From: Alphaproteobacteria bacterium | GTDB taxonomy: Bacteria; Pseudomonadota; Alphaproteobacteria; Puniceispirillales; Puniceispirillaceae | DNA: 64,000 nt | Direction of reading: 5' to 3' | Assembly (NCBI GenBank): GCA_022425485.1 | Contig: JAKMFL010000051.1 | Span: forward strand, 62,001 to 126,000 | In this document: in pieces, positions 18,966 to 28,100 of the stretch | Layout of the letters: each line of letters opens with the position of its first letter | How positions within the stretch are numbered: the first letter of the stretch is position 1 | Translations under genes and position numbers: made by a program | The notes under the pieces: generated by a model | The model's input: the letters and a program-made list of their open reading frames with translations, nothing else | The model's database searches: none | Told to the model about the DNA's origin: nothing

Positions 18966-18989
18966 AAAAAGGCGGGCTAACTGCCCACC
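18966..18989 (-). terminator. Terminator downstream of trmB
   Basis: On the minus strand GGTGGGC-AGTTA-GCCCGCC forms a 7-bp stem with one G-U pair and runs straight into TTTTTTATT. It lies about 100 bp past the trmB stop and should separate the metK-trmB operon from the rimP operon. Confidence 0.8.
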
Positions 18990-19085
18990 GCTCAGCAAAT
19001 CCGAAGCGTTTTTTTTGCATTATACCGCTTTTCGGCACATAGTTCAAGTTTTTGTGCCACGACTGCAGAAATTTAAGCGGCAGGG

Positions 19086-19790
19086 CTAGCGGCGTTCAAA
19101 CTCAAACCAGCTCGGCAATCTTCCTTCAGAAAGGCCCTTTCGCATATAGCGCGTTTGCGGCCAGCCTTGCGGACGGGCACGCCAATCCTCTGCACATCTC
19201 GCCTGCCATTCAAAGCTTGGATGGCGCACCGCTTCGGCCAGCAACCATGACTTGGCAATAGGATGATCACTTGCCATTCGCAGCAAACCTTTTGGGCGCA
19301 GCAAACCAGCCAAACAATTCAGCATTTCTGGATTTAGGATACGCCGCCCAGCATGACGTGCCTTTGGCCATGGATCTGGAAACATTACATAAACACAAGA
19401 CAAGCTTTGTTCCGGCAATTGATCCAGAATAAGGCGCACATCATCTGGCCAGATACAGATATTTTTCAGCCCCTCATTTTCGATATGCCGTAATAGGCTG
19501 ACTACCCCGTTAACAAAGGGCTCTGCGCCAATAAACAGCTTTGCAGGTTCCGCCGCCGCAATCGCGGCTAAATGCTCGCCGCCACCAAAACCGATTTCCA
19601 GCACCAAATCTGCCAGGGTTTCTGTGCTTTCATGCAAAAACAAACGCTGCTCTAGCCAGTTTCTGTCCAGCTGTTCTGGGATTTCCACCTCTGGCAAGCG
19701 GCTATCAAGCAAGCGTTGCATATTCTGGCTTAGAGGCCGGCCTTTACGGCGGCCATAGAACCGTATTTTTTCTGCAGGGGAAGAGGTCAT
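19086..19790 (-). CDS. trmB: tRNA (guanine46-N7)-methyltransferase
   Basis: TrmB, about 234 residues, makes m7G46 in tRNA with SAM. The SAM loop is LVLEIGFGGGEHLAAIA. The catalytic region is YVMFPDPWPKARHAGRRI, followed by a C-terminal SDHPIAKSW-type segment. The ATG at 19790 has AGG six bases upstream and is preferred to a TTG two codons earlier (19796). It follows metK in the same direction. Confidence 0.95.
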   Translation of the reverse strand: MTSSPAEKIRFYGRRKGRPLSQNMQRLLDSRLPEVEIPEQLDRNWLEQRLFLHESTETLADLVLEIGFGGGEHLAAIAAAEPAKLFIGAEPFVNGVVSLLRHIENEGLKNICIWPDDVRLILDQLPEQSLSCVYVMFPDPWPKARHAGRRILNPEMLNCLAGLLRPKGLLRMASDHPIAKSWLLAEAVRHPSFEWQARCAEDWRARPQGWPQTRYMRKGLSEGRLPSWFEFERR

Positions 19791-19855
19791 TGCCAACCTA
19801 ACTCAATGTCAATATTTAAGAAGGCTGAACCCATTTTATAGACATAAAAGCCATC

Positions 19856-21037
19856 CTATAAAGCGGCGTGAAGCTGCTCAGCCAGATCCAAAGCTTCCCA
19901 GCTAAACGTGCCTGCACCTGCTTCGCCTGCTCGCCTGCCAAAATGACCATAAGCAGCAGTAGGGGTATAAATAGGATTATTTAACCCTAAATGTGTGCGG
20001 ATGCCGCGCGGCGTCAAATCCATCACCTCATTGCTAGTGAGAAGGGCCGATAGCTTGGCTTCATCTACATTTTGGCTGCCATGTGTATCTACATACACAG
20101 ATACCGGCGCCGCAACACCAATAGCGTAGGCTATCTGGATAGTGCATTTATCTGCCAGACCTGCCGCTACGATATTCTTGGCTAGATAGCGTGCGGCATA
20201 GGCAGCTGATCTATCTACCTTTGTTGGGTCTTTTCCAGAAAACGCGCCGCCGCCATGCGGTGCTGCCCCGCCATAAGTATCTACAATGATTTTACGCCCC
20301 GTTAAGCCTGCATCACCGTCAGGCCCGCCAATCTCAAACTTACCGGTTGGATTAATCAGGAAATCTTCCGCACCAACCATCCAGCCTTGCGGCAAGATAT
20401 CTGCGACAAGTGGCGTGACCAGCGCGCGAATATCTTGTTCAGAAACACCCGGTTTATGCTGGGTAGAAAGCACCAACTTATCCACGCCAGCAATTGACCC
20501 ATCCCAATTATAGCGCAAGGTGACTTGGCTCTTAGCATCTGGGCCCAAAAGCGTATTCGCATCGCTTTTACGGTGCGCTGCCAGCTGTTTTAAAATCTGA
20601 TGCGCATAATGAATGGGGGCTGGCATTAGCTGGTCTGTTTCGCGGCAGGCATAGCCAAACATTAGCCCTTGATCGCCTGCACCTTCATCCTTTTGGGCAG
20701 AGCTGTCGACCCCTTGCGCAATATCTGCAGACTGTTCATGCAGATAATTTTGAAATTCAAAATGTGCATGGTGAAACTTTTCTTGCTCATACCCAATTTC
20801 AGCGACTGCCGCACGAACCGCATCTTCAATTTTGGAAAAAACAGTCTTTAACTTTGCTTCTGTGGCACGCACCTCACCTGCCAAAATAATCCGGTTGGTG
20901 GTCGCCATAGTTTCACAAGCCACACGCGCTTCAGCTTCTTCACGCAAAAACAAATCCAAGACCGTGTCTGAAACCTTGTCACAAACCTTATCTGGGTGCC
21001 CTTCTGAAACAGATTCAGATGTAAAAAGATAGCTCAC
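19856..21037 (-). CDS. metK: S-adenosylmethionine synthetase
   Basis: MetK, 393 residues, makes SAM from methionine and ATP. Signatures are [12 protein letters not shown] at the N-terminus, [12 protein letters not shown], and the P-loop-like [16 protein letters not shown]. The start is GTG at 21037, with AGGAG seven bases upstream. It sits next to trmB, whose reaction uses its product. The gap to lnt is only 27 bp, so there is no room for a SAM riboswitch directly upstream. Confidence 0.97.
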   Translation of the reverse strand: MSYLFTSESVSEGHPDKVCDKVSDTVLDLFLREEAEARVACETMATTNRIILAGEVRATEAKLKTVFSKIEDAVRAAVAEIGYEQEKFHHAHFEFQNYLHEQSADIAQGVDSSAQKDEGAGDQGLMFGYACRETDQLMPAPIHYAHQILKQLAAHRKSDANTLLGPDAKSQVTLRYNWDGSIAGVDKLVLSTQHKPGVSEQDIRALVTPLVADILPQGWMVGAEDFLINPTGKFEIGGPDGDAGLTGRKIIVDTYGGAAPHGGGAFSGKDPTKVDRSAAYAARYLAKNIVAAGLADKCTIQIAYAIGVAAPVSVYVDTHGSQNVDEAKLSALLTSNEVMDLTPRGIRTHLGLNNPIYTPTAAYGHFGRRAGEAGAGTFSWEALDLAEQLHAAL

Positions 21038-21064
21038 TGCCGCACTCCTATAAAAACAGGTGTT

Positions 21065-22570
21065 TTATAAATCATCCTGCCATTTATTGCTTTTTTGATT
21101 CGCAAATTCAAGAAAAATTGCACCGCCAACAAGCCATAAGATCATCAGCCAAAACAGGAGGGAGCGGTTTTTAACATAAAAAGGGGCTGGGGCTGGATGG
21201 ATATGGGGCAAATCCAAAACCGCCTCTACCCCTAGCTTTGATTTACCCAACAAACGACCAAAACCGTCAAAACCGCCTGAAACACCTGTATTTGCAAGCC
21301 GATAGACAGGCAGACCTTCTTCAATAGCCCGCAACCGGCTTTGCGTAAAATGCTGATGCGGGCCTATGCTCTGGCCAAACCATGCATCATTGCTTAGCGT
21401 GATTATTATATCTGGGCGACGACTATCCTTGGCGATAAAGCTTGGGAAGATAATTTCGTAACAGATCAGTACCCGAATATAGCCAAAGGGTTCGATAAAA
21501 ATATCTTCAGCAGGGGGGCCAGGGGTAAATTCACCCTGTCCTGCAAGTGCACTAACAAAAGGTATTTTCCGAAACGGAATATACTCGCCAAAAGGGACTA
21601 AATGCTGTTTATGATATTGGCCTAACAAGCCGCCTGAGTGATGCAAGAAAAACGCTGAATTAAAGAAATTTTTTTCAGAATCAGCAGATAAAATTCCTGT
21701 TAGAAGCACACCATTTCTAGGGGTTATTGCCTGCGCTAGCGCCTGAACGCCGTCTCTTTCATCACGCCAAAAGCCAGCTATTGCTGCTTCTGGCAATAGG
21801 GTAAGCGCAGCTGGTGATGCAGGCTGGCTGGCAAGCTTTATCATCCGCGATATATGCTCAGACTTGCGCGCCCTATCCCATTTTTCAATTTGCGCGATAT
21901 TGGGCTGTATAAGCCTGATGATGCTATCTTGCGCGTCGATAGGCGGCAAATTAGAAAACCGAATAAGGCTTAGCCCCAACATCAAAAATACGGGCACCCC
22001 CATCCAAATCGAAGCGCTAAAGGCCCGCAGATAGAGTGCGGCAGCGCTTGTTATAAATAAGCCCGCCAATATGTTTAGCCCATCTTGGCCAGTATAGGCA
22101 GCCATCTGCGCTAAAAGCAGATTTTCAGCAAAAATATGTCCGGTTACATTCCACGGAAACCCCGTTAACACAAATGAACGCAACCATTCAGCCAGCCCCC
22201 AGAAACAGGCCAGAAAAACTAGTCTGGTGGGAATATGGGCGCTTAATCTTAGCGCCAAATAGGCGGCTGCCATCCAGAAGAGGGACAGTAAAAGCGGCAA
22301 GCCAAGAACAGCAAAGGGAAGCAATAATAATTGTACGCCGCCTTTTACAAACAGCGCATTCGCTATCCAGTATAAAGAAGCGGTAAACCAGCCAAAACCA
22401 CCCATCCCAAAGAGAAGCGCACCAAATGCGGGGCGCGAGGCACGCATCGCTAAAATGACCGGAATAGATAGCCCTAAAGCAGCTAATAGCCATCCAGTAG
22501 GCGGCAGAGCAAGGCTAGCACCGGCCCCGCAAATAAAGACCGTAATTACCTTAAATAAGGGACGTTTCAT
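21065..22570 (-). CDS. lnt: Apolipoprotein N-acyltransferase
   Basis: Lnt, about 501 residues, adds the third acyl chain to the N-terminal Cys of lipoproteins in the inner membrane. Several N-terminal membrane helices are followed by a periplasmic nitrilase domain. The catalytic triad is Glu in LLPEAAIAGFW, Lys in QYHKQHLVPFGEYIPF and Cys in VLICYEIIFPSF. A final membrane helix is present near the C-terminus. The ATG at 22570 (MKRPLFKV) is chosen; an upstream in-frame start at 22648 would overlap corC and add a non-homologous stretch. Confidence 0.94.
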   Translation of the reverse strand: MKRPLFKVITVFICGAGASLALPPTGWLLAALGLSIPVILAMRASRPAFGALLFGMGGFGWFTASLYWIANALFVKGGVQLLLLPFAVLGLPLLLSLFWMAAAYLALRLSAHIPTRLVFLACFWGLAEWLRSFVLTGFPWNVTGHIFAENLLLAQMAAYTGQDGLNILAGLFITSAAALYLRAFSASIWMGVPVFLMLGLSLIRFSNLPPIDAQDSIIRLIQPNIAQIEKWDRARKSEHISRMIKLASQPASPAALTLLPEAAIAGFWRDERDGVQALAQAITPRNGVLLTGILSADSEKNFFNSAFFLHHSGGLLGQYHKQHLVPFGEYIPFRKIPFVSALAGQGEFTPGPPAEDIFIEPFGYIRVLICYEIIFPSFIAKDSRRPDIIITLSNDAWFGQSIGPHQHFTQSRLRAIEEGLPVYRLANTGVSGGFDGFGRLLGKSKLGVEAVLDLPHIHPAPAPFYVKNRSLLFWLMILWLVGGAIFLEFANQKSNKWQDDL

Positions 22571-22610
22571 GACCTGATATAAAGGGCTGAACGAATGGAT
22601 GAAGCATCGC

Positions 22611-23489
22611 TCATGCGCCTGTTTTCGCAGCAGGCCGGCGCGCCTCATTCCCGCTTGATTTCAGCCCTCTTATTCTCACTAGACGCAGGCGGCGCGGATC
22701 TGATTCAAGAATTTCAAACTCCAATCCACTGCTATGATGCAGAATCTCGCCGCGCACCGGCACATGACCTGCCAGCGCAAAGACAAAGCCGCCAAGCGTA
22801 TCCACCTCATCGCGCTCATCGCTTTCCAGCGTGATACCGATATGTAGTTCCAGCTCTTCTAATTCTAGCCGGGCATCGGCAACGGCAATATCTTCGTTCA
22901 CCTGCTCAAAACGCGGTGCTTCTGTAACATCATGCTCATCTTCAATTTCCCCAACAATTTCCTCAACCAAATCCTCGATAGTGATAAGGCCATCTACGCC
23001 GCCAAACTCATCAATAACAAGTGCTAAATGCTGACGTTTAAGACGCATTTCTTGCAACAAATCTAACAATCTTATGGCCGGAGATACAAACAATACCGGT
23101 CGGAGGAGTTGGCGCAAACCAGGCTGTTCAGGGCTTAGAGAATGGGCAACCAAATCTTTGATATGGAGCATCCCGCGCACATTATCACGGTTGCCTTCAT
23201 AGGCAGGAACACGGCTATGGGCGGCGGCGCTAATCTGGCGATAAACCGCTTCAAACCCTTCTGAGATATCAACCGCGACGATATCTGCACGCGGTACCAT
23301 CACATCTTCTGCTGTAATATCCCGCAAGCCCAGCATATTGCGCAGCAACAAGCCTTCCTGATTATCAAATTCTGTATCGGTCTGGCTGATAGAGGTTTCA
23401 ATTAATCCCGTCAGCTCTTCACGCACAGATGTCTGTTTGCCAATAAATGGCCATTTGCGGCTAAGGGTAAGAGCATTAAACATGGTCAT
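22611..23489 (-). CDS. corC: CorC/HlyC-type CBS-domain protein
   Basis: A 292-residue cytosolic protein with a tandem CBS pair (from about residue 55, VMVPRADIVAVDI; second near 120-175, IDEFGGVDGLITIEDLVEEI) and a C-terminal CorC_HlyC domain (DTLGGFVFALAGHVP). The family is linked to magnesium/cobalt efflux and to membrane or lipoprotein maintenance. It has no membrane helices and overlaps ybeY by 14 bases. The ybeY-corC-lnt order is widely conserved. Confidence 0.9.
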   Translation of the reverse strand: MTMFNALTLSRKWPFIGKQTSVREELTGLIETSISQTDTEFDNQEGLLLRNMLGLRDITAEDVMVPRADIVAVDISEGFEAVYRQISAAAHSRVPAYEGNRDNVRGMLHIKDLVAHSLSPEQPGLRQLLRPVLFVSPAIRLLDLLQEMRLKRQHLALVIDEFGGVDGLITIEDLVEEIVGEIEDEHDVTEAPRFEQVNEDIAVADARLELEELELHIGITLESDERDEVDTLGGFVFALAGHVPVRGEILHHSSGLEFEILESDPRRLRLVRIRGLKSSGNEARRPAAKTGA

Positions 23490-24240
23490 TACCTTCTTTA
23501 TTAGGATCAGGCTTTAAAAGATAGGGGTTAGGAATATTCATCTCTGCTAAGAGCTGTATTTCAAGAGCTTCCATCTCTTCTGCTTCGGCTTCATTTTGAT
23601 GGTCATATCCGGCTAAATGTAAAAGCCCATGTAAAAACAAATGTGCCAGATGATGTTCTGCTGGCTGGCCATTATCTGCTGCCTCATCTGTAACTGTCTC
23701 AAAGCCGAGTGCCATATCCCCTAGGAAAATAGGTTCTGATGCCTTTGTATCTGGCGTTTTTGTATCTGATATCTGTATATCTGGCAAAAAATCTTGGGCT
23801 GGAAAGGATAGGATATTGGTTGGTTTATCCTGTTGCCGAAACTGCTTATTGATGCCGGCCATTTCGCTATCATTTGTCCATAAGACAGAAATAGTGCAGC
23901 TAGAAATTTCTGTCACTTGCGCAAATTTGTCTAGCAGTTGGATACATAAAGGCTGGCCGGATGGCAAAAGCGCCTTCCATCTCAGATCAGCAAAATTGTT
24001 TTCCACCTTGTTTTGAGCCGGGCTAATCCAGTCAGTGTCTGGTTCAACATCCGGGTCAACAAAGCTATCAGGTGGCCTATCGCCATCCTCAGATAGGCCA
24101 GAAGTTCCGGAAGTCCCGGAAGTTTCAGCAGTCCCGGAAGTTTTAGCAGCGCCAGAAGTTTCAGCAGCGATAGAAGTGTCTACGCTAAGGCCCTGTTGCG
24201 AAGTAGTATCTGGATGCGTCACGTTTTTATCTATGCTCAA
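23476..24240 (-). CDS. ybeY: Endoribonuclease YbeY with long low-complexity N-terminus
   Basis: The C-terminal 160 or so residues are YbeY, the zinc-dependent RNase for 16S rRNA 3' processing and ribosome quality control. The zinc motif is HLFLHGLLHLAGYDH near 215-229. The first 90 or so residues are unusual: Ser/Gly/Thr/Ala-rich repeats and then an acidic stretch. YbeY is normally about 150-180 residues; this one is 254. The start is a TTG at 24240 without a clear ribosome site. A GTG six codons in is another option, but no start lies closer to the catalytic domain. Confidence 0.88.
   Translation of the reverse strand: MSIDKNVTHPDTTSQQGLSVDTSIAAETSGAAKTSGTAETSGTSGTSGLSEDGDRPPDSFVDPDVEPDTDWISPAQNKVENNFADLRWKALLPSGQPLCIQLLDKFAQVTEISSCTISVLWTNDSEMAGINKQFRQQDKPTNILSFPAQDFLPDIQISDTKTPDTKASEPIFLGDMALGFETVTDEAADNGQPAEHHLAHLFLHGLLHLAGYDHQNEAEAEEMEALEIQLLAEMNIPNPYLLKPDPNKEGNDHV
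24101..24181 (-). repeat. 9-bp/18-bp tandem repeats in the ybeY N-terminus
   Basis: About nine 9-bp units are arranged mostly as 18-bp pairs (for example GAAGTTTCAGCAGTCCCG and its variants). They encode TSG-type repeats in the N-terminal extension of YbeY and keep the reading frame. Confidence 0.85.
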
Positions 24241-24267
24241 AGTTTATCGTTAGTGTGAATAAAATAG

Positions 24268-25236
24268 CTATTTTTGTCCAGTCTCGTAAGCTTTCAGTAT
24301 GCGTGCCACAACAGGATGGCGAACCACATCTTCCCCGCTGAGACGGGTAATACCAATACCTTTAACATCTTCAAGGCGGTTTACTGCATCTGAAAGGCCA
24401 GAAAGCTGGCCACTTGGTAGGTCTATTTGAGAGAGATCGCCGGTAATAGCCATACGCGAATCATCGCCCAAACGGGTTAGTACCATTTTCATCTGCACAG
24501 GTGTTGTGTTTTGTGCCTCATCAATAATGACAAAGGCGTTTGATAGGGTACGGCCACGCATAAAGGCAAGTGGGGCGATTTCAATTTCGCCGCTGGCCAA
24601 CATTCTATCTACCTTATCCGAGGGCATCATATCATAAAGCGCGTCATAAAGTGGGCGCAGATACGGGTCGACCTTCTCTTTCATATCGCCAGGCAAAAAA
24701 CCTAAACGCTCTCCAGCTTCTACGGCCGGACGCGATAAAATAATCCGCTCTACTTGGCGGCGTTTCAGAAAATCTACCGCCCACGCCACCGCCATATAGG
24801 TTTTACCTGTCCCAGCAGGGCCCAGCCCAAACACCACCTCGTTATTATGCAATAATTTGAAATAGCCTGCCTGTCCGGCTGTACGCGGAAATATTTTTTT
24901 CTTCCACGTCGTCGCAAACAAGCTTTTATCGATAGGGGTGGTAGCAGGATTTACCCCATTTTCAGTCTGCCGCAAGATGTCATCTACCAAGGTTGCGCTT
25001 AACGCGTCCTTATTATCTTGGGCGCTAAGCTGTTTATACAAGCTGGTGAAGGTTTTGCTGGCTAGCTCCACCTTATCTGAAAGACCAGTAATTTTTATCT
25101 GGTTACCAAAACTGTCCATACTGACATTCAAGGCTTGTTCTATTCGCGCCAGATGTTGATTATGCTGACCACAAATAAGGGTCAAGAGCGTGTTATCTTC
25201 AAATTCTAGACGAACGGTTTTCTGTGCCTCTGACAC
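24268..25236 (-). CDS. phoH: PhoH-family ATPase
   Basis: A 322-residue PhoH/YbeZ ATPase. A KH-like N-terminal part (DNTLLTLICGQHNQHLARIE) is followed by a P-loop domain with GLGPAGTGKTYMAVA near 140 and the Walker B-like FVIIDEAQNTTP near 235. YbeZ partners YbeY in RNA metabolism, and the genes are adjacent. The start is GTG at 25236, overlapping nothing and following miaB by 2 bp. Despite the name, no Pho box is present here. Confidence 0.93.
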   Translation of the reverse strand: MSEAQKTVRLEFEDNTLLTLICGQHNQHLARIEQALNVSMDSFGNQIKITGLSDKVELASKTFTSLYKQLSAQDNKDALSATLVDDILRQTENGVNPATTPIDKSLFATTWKKKIFPRTAGQAGYFKLLHNNEVVFGLGPAGTGKTYMAVAWAVDFLKRRQVERIILSRPAVEAGERLGFLPGDMKEKVDPYLRPLYDALYDMMPSDKVDRMLASGEIEIAPLAFMRGRTLSNAFVIIDEAQNTTPVQMKMVLTRLGDDSRMAITGDLSQIDLPSGQLSGLSDAVNRLEDVKGIGITRLSGEDVVRHPVVARILKAYETGQK

Positions 25237-25238
25237 GC

Positions 25239-26600
25239 TTATGCTGCTCCTTTTGTACTAGCGGCTGCGGGGGTGCAAAGAAGGGAGTTCTGCCGCGCCT
25301 CGGTAATATCCAAATCCATAATGCGGCCAATCCAGCTTGCCTCTCCTGATAAATAGACCGATTGCATAAATGGGCTACGTCCGGTCATCTGCCCATCTCT
25401 GCTTCCTTGCTTTTCAATCAGAACTGGCAAGCGCATGCCTTCACATTTTTTGTTAAAGGCTAATTGCTGGGCATCTAGAAGCTGTTGCAAGGCAGCAAGC
25501 CTATCTGATTTTACCTGTTCATCAATTTGGCCATCTGCCCCGCTAGCAGGGGTGCCAGGCCGCGCACTATATTTAAAGGAATAAGCAGAAGCATACCCAA
25601 CATCAGAGACCAGCTTAATGGTATCGGCAAAATCTTTGTCACTTTCGCCCGGAAAGCCAACAATAAAATCCCCTGACAAGGCAATATCCGGCCGCAGCGT
25701 CCGCAAGCGGTCAATAATGCGGCGATAATCATCTGCCGTGTGACGCCGGTTCATTGCCGATAAAATGGAGTCCGAGCCAGACTGAACAGGCAGATGTAAA
25801 TACGGCATTAGCGCCGGAATATCACGATGCGCAGTCATCAACGCCTCATCCATATCTAGCGGATGTGAGGTGGTATAGCGCAAACGCTCCAGCCCATCAA
25901 TTTCAGCTAGTTCACGCAGCAAGCGCCCCAACCCCCATTCACCGCGATTATCCGCAGGCGTGCCATGCCATGCATTTACATTTTGGCCAAGAAGGGTAAT
26001 CTCTTTCGTGCCGCCAGCGACCAGTCGGCGGGCTTCATCCAAGATTTGAGCGGCAGGGCGAGAAAATTCTGCGCCTCTGGTGTAAGGGACAACACAAAAG
26101 CTGCAAAATTTATCGCATCCTTCCTGCACTGACAGAAACGCTGCTGGCCCTCTGGGCGAAGCCTCTTCAGGCAGGAAATCAAATTTCACTTCTTCTGGAA
26201 ATTCGGTATCCACCACAGATTTACGCGCCGCTGGGTCTGCTTTGGCAACCAGCTCCGGCAGACGGTGATAGGTTTGTGGGCCCACCACCATATCTACATA
26301 AGGGGCACGGCGGGTGATCTCCTCCCCTTCAGCTTGCGCCACGCACCCGGCTACTGCGATCAGCATCTGGCGATTTTGCTGGTCTTGGGCGCGTTGTTTT
26401 AACACCCGCAAACGCCCTAGATCAGAAAAGACCTTTTCCGACGCTTTTTCACGAATATGACAGGTATTTAAGATAACCATATCTGCGTCTTCAGGCGCCT
26501 GTGTTGGCGTATAGCCGGTGGGCGCAAGAACATCTGCCATCCTTTCGGAATCATAGACATTCATCTGACAGCCAAAGGTCTTGATATATAGTTTCTTCAT
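25239..26600 (-). CDS. miaB: tRNA-2-methylthio-N6-isopentenyladenosine synthase
   Basis: MiaB, 453 residues, is a radical-SAM methylthiotransferase that modifies A37 of tRNAs reading UNN codons. The N-terminal cluster-binding domain starts [15 protein letters not shown]. The radical SAM Cys triad is CDKFCSFC near 165. A C-terminal TRAM domain follows ([20 protein letters not shown]). Its ATG follows rimI by 110 bp; the phoH-ybeY genes are directly downstream. Confidence 0.96.
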   Translation of the reverse strand: MKKLYIKTFGCQMNVYDSERMADVLAPTGYTPTQAPEDADMVILNTCHIREKASEKVFSDLGRLRVLKQRAQDQQNRQMLIAVAGCVAQAEGEEITRRAPYVDMVVGPQTYHRLPELVAKADPAARKSVVDTEFPEEVKFDFLPEEASPRGPAAFLSVQEGCDKFCSFCVVPYTRGAEFSRPAAQILDEARRLVAGGTKEITLLGQNVNAWHGTPADNRGEWGLGRLLRELAEIDGLERLRYTTSHPLDMDEALMTAHRDIPALMPYLHLPVQSGSDSILSAMNRRHTADDYRRIIDRLRTLRPDIALSGDFIVGFPGESDKDFADTIKLVSDVGYASAYSFKYSARPGTPASGADGQIDEQVKSDRLAALQQLLDAQQLAFNKKCEGMRLPVLIEKQGSRDGQMTGRSPFMQSVYLSGEASWIGRIMDLDITEARQNSLLCTPAAASTKGAA

Positions 26601-26710
26601 CTATCTTCGATCATCCCCTATCTGGTCTGATTATGCAAAATAAAAGTTACCCTTTTTTTGCGCGGTTGCCACTCTTACCTGTAGGGCCATATTTGCGTCA
26701 AGCATTGGAT

Positions 26711-27196
26711 TTAGTAACCCGCAGGCAACTGTTTTTCCATAACCAGCGCATCTATTTGGCGAGCACCGCGTTGATAATAGCCCTGTCGGCGGCCAATTTC
26801 CCTGAAATCAGCACGCCTATATAGCTGCTGGGCAATAGCATTATCTTCCGCCACTTCCAATATAATCTTTTGCAGCTTTCGTGCTATGGACAGCTCTATG
26901 GCTGCGGTTAGCAGCATTTTTCCAATACCGTTATTCTGCGCCATAGGGGCAACACAAATTTCTAAAATATCTGCGCTCTCGCCAGAACTCAGCAAAATAA
27001 TGAAGCCGACAACTTCTGCATCCAGGCACGCTATCGCCCCATAAACAGCCTTACTTTTCGTCAATCTTGTCAGAATCTTAGCTTCGGCAATCTCTTTTTC
27101 TGGATAAGCGGAGAGATATACGCCTTCAATTGCAGCGCTCTGTTCAGCCAGTTGCAGATATATCTCAGCTTTACCGGACTTATTTGCCATTCCCAT
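26711..27196 (-). CDS. rimI: GNAT acetyltransferase, probably RimI
   Basis: A 161-residue GNAT protein with the acetyl-CoA loop QNNGIGKMLL and the C-terminal AIAQQLYRRADFREIGRRQGYY typical of RimI, which acetylates the N-terminus of ribosomal protein S18. Its position directly after tsaB supports RimI. GNAT substrates are hard to read from sequence, so the specific role is likely, not proven. Confidence 0.82.
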   Translation of the reverse strand: MGMANKSGKAEIYLQLAEQSAAIEGVYLSAYPEKEIAEAKILTRLTKSKAVYGAIACLDAEVVGFIILLSSGESADILEICVAPMAQNNGIGKMLLTAAIELSIARKLQKIILEVAEDNAIAQQLYRRADFREIGRRQGYYQRGARQIDALVMEKQLPAGY

Positions 27197-27220
27197 TATC
27201 TACCATTTTCTGGATAACCA

Positions 27221-28000
27221 TCATTTTGCAGATTTAGAAGCGCGCACGCCGCCAAGTTTTGGCGCAGCAATGTAAAGAGGCTCTAAACCAACTTGCGTAA
27301 ATCGTGCTGGCTCGCGCAAGGTAGCGAGCGCAAAATAGGCGATATCGCGTGCATCTAAATGATGGGGCTGAAACCCCACATTAATATCTGCATTCTTAAT
27401 ATCTGCATTTATTTCTTCTGACAGGGCAGCCAGTCCATCATCTTGTTTAAATTCTTCTTCCTCTAGCCCACATACAACCAGCTTCTTTGTTTTATTTTCT
27501 GTCAAAGCTTTGATAATCATGGCGGTTAAACTGGCCCTATCATAATCCTCAATTTTGCTTAAAACGCCCAAATCAGCGTCAAATAGCTGGGCGAAATAGG
27601 TGCCTCTTCGGCTATCCGCAAGGCAAAGAGTGATTTGACGCCCAGCTTCTTTATTTTGCATCCCGGCTTGATAGGCCAGCGCGGATAGACCGCTTATCCC
27701 CAGCGGCGTTGCACCGGTTGCTAATTGATACCCTTTGGCAGCAGATAAACAGACCCGCAAGCCGGTAAATGAACCCGGCCCACAACCTGCCGCTATATGG
27801 GTGATATTGGCAAGCTGAATACCTGCTATACGCGCTGTTTTATCTACCAGCCCTATCAAGGTTTCAGCATGCCCGTGACGTGCTTTATGTTCCTGAAAAC
27901 CTGTTATTTTTCTATCAACCATGAGGGCAGCAGAGGCCGCATTACCACTGCATTCAAGGGCTAATATTATAGAATTCTCTGTTTTTGCATCTTGCAGCAT
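27221..28000 (-). CDS. tsaB: TsaB, t6A-modification accessory protein
   Basis: TsaB (YeaZ), 259 residues, an ASKHA-fold partner of TsaD in making threonylcarbamoyl-A37 on ANN-decoding tRNAs. The N-terminus has ILALECSGNAASAALM, and the family core HAETLIGLVDK, AAGCGPGSFTGLRVCLSAAKG and LADSRRGTYFAQLF are clear. It is divergent from the deacetylase gene at 28101. Confidence 0.93.
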   Translation of the reverse strand: MLQDAKTENSIILALECSGNAASAALMVDRKITGFQEHKARHGHAETLIGLVDKTARIAGIQLANITHIAAGCGPGSFTGLRVCLSAAKGYQLATGATPLGISGLSALAYQAGMQNKEAGRQITLCLADSRRGTYFAQLFDADLGVLSKIEDYDRASLTAMIIKALTENKTKKLVVCGLEEEEFKQDDGLAALSEEINADIKNADINVGFQPHHLDARDIAYFALATLREPARFTQVGLEPLYIAAPKLGGVRASKSAK

Positions 28001-28100
28001 TTCTCACCGCTCTATCTTTTTGTCTGCTCTTCTACCTATCTGTTGTTGCATAACAGGTCAAAAAAAATTAATCTCCGCTCAATGTTTGAGGAGTGCAAAA

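Noticed and set aside
21038-21064. SAM riboswitch upstream of metK
   Set aside because: Only 27 bp separate lnt and metK, too short for a SAM aptamer.
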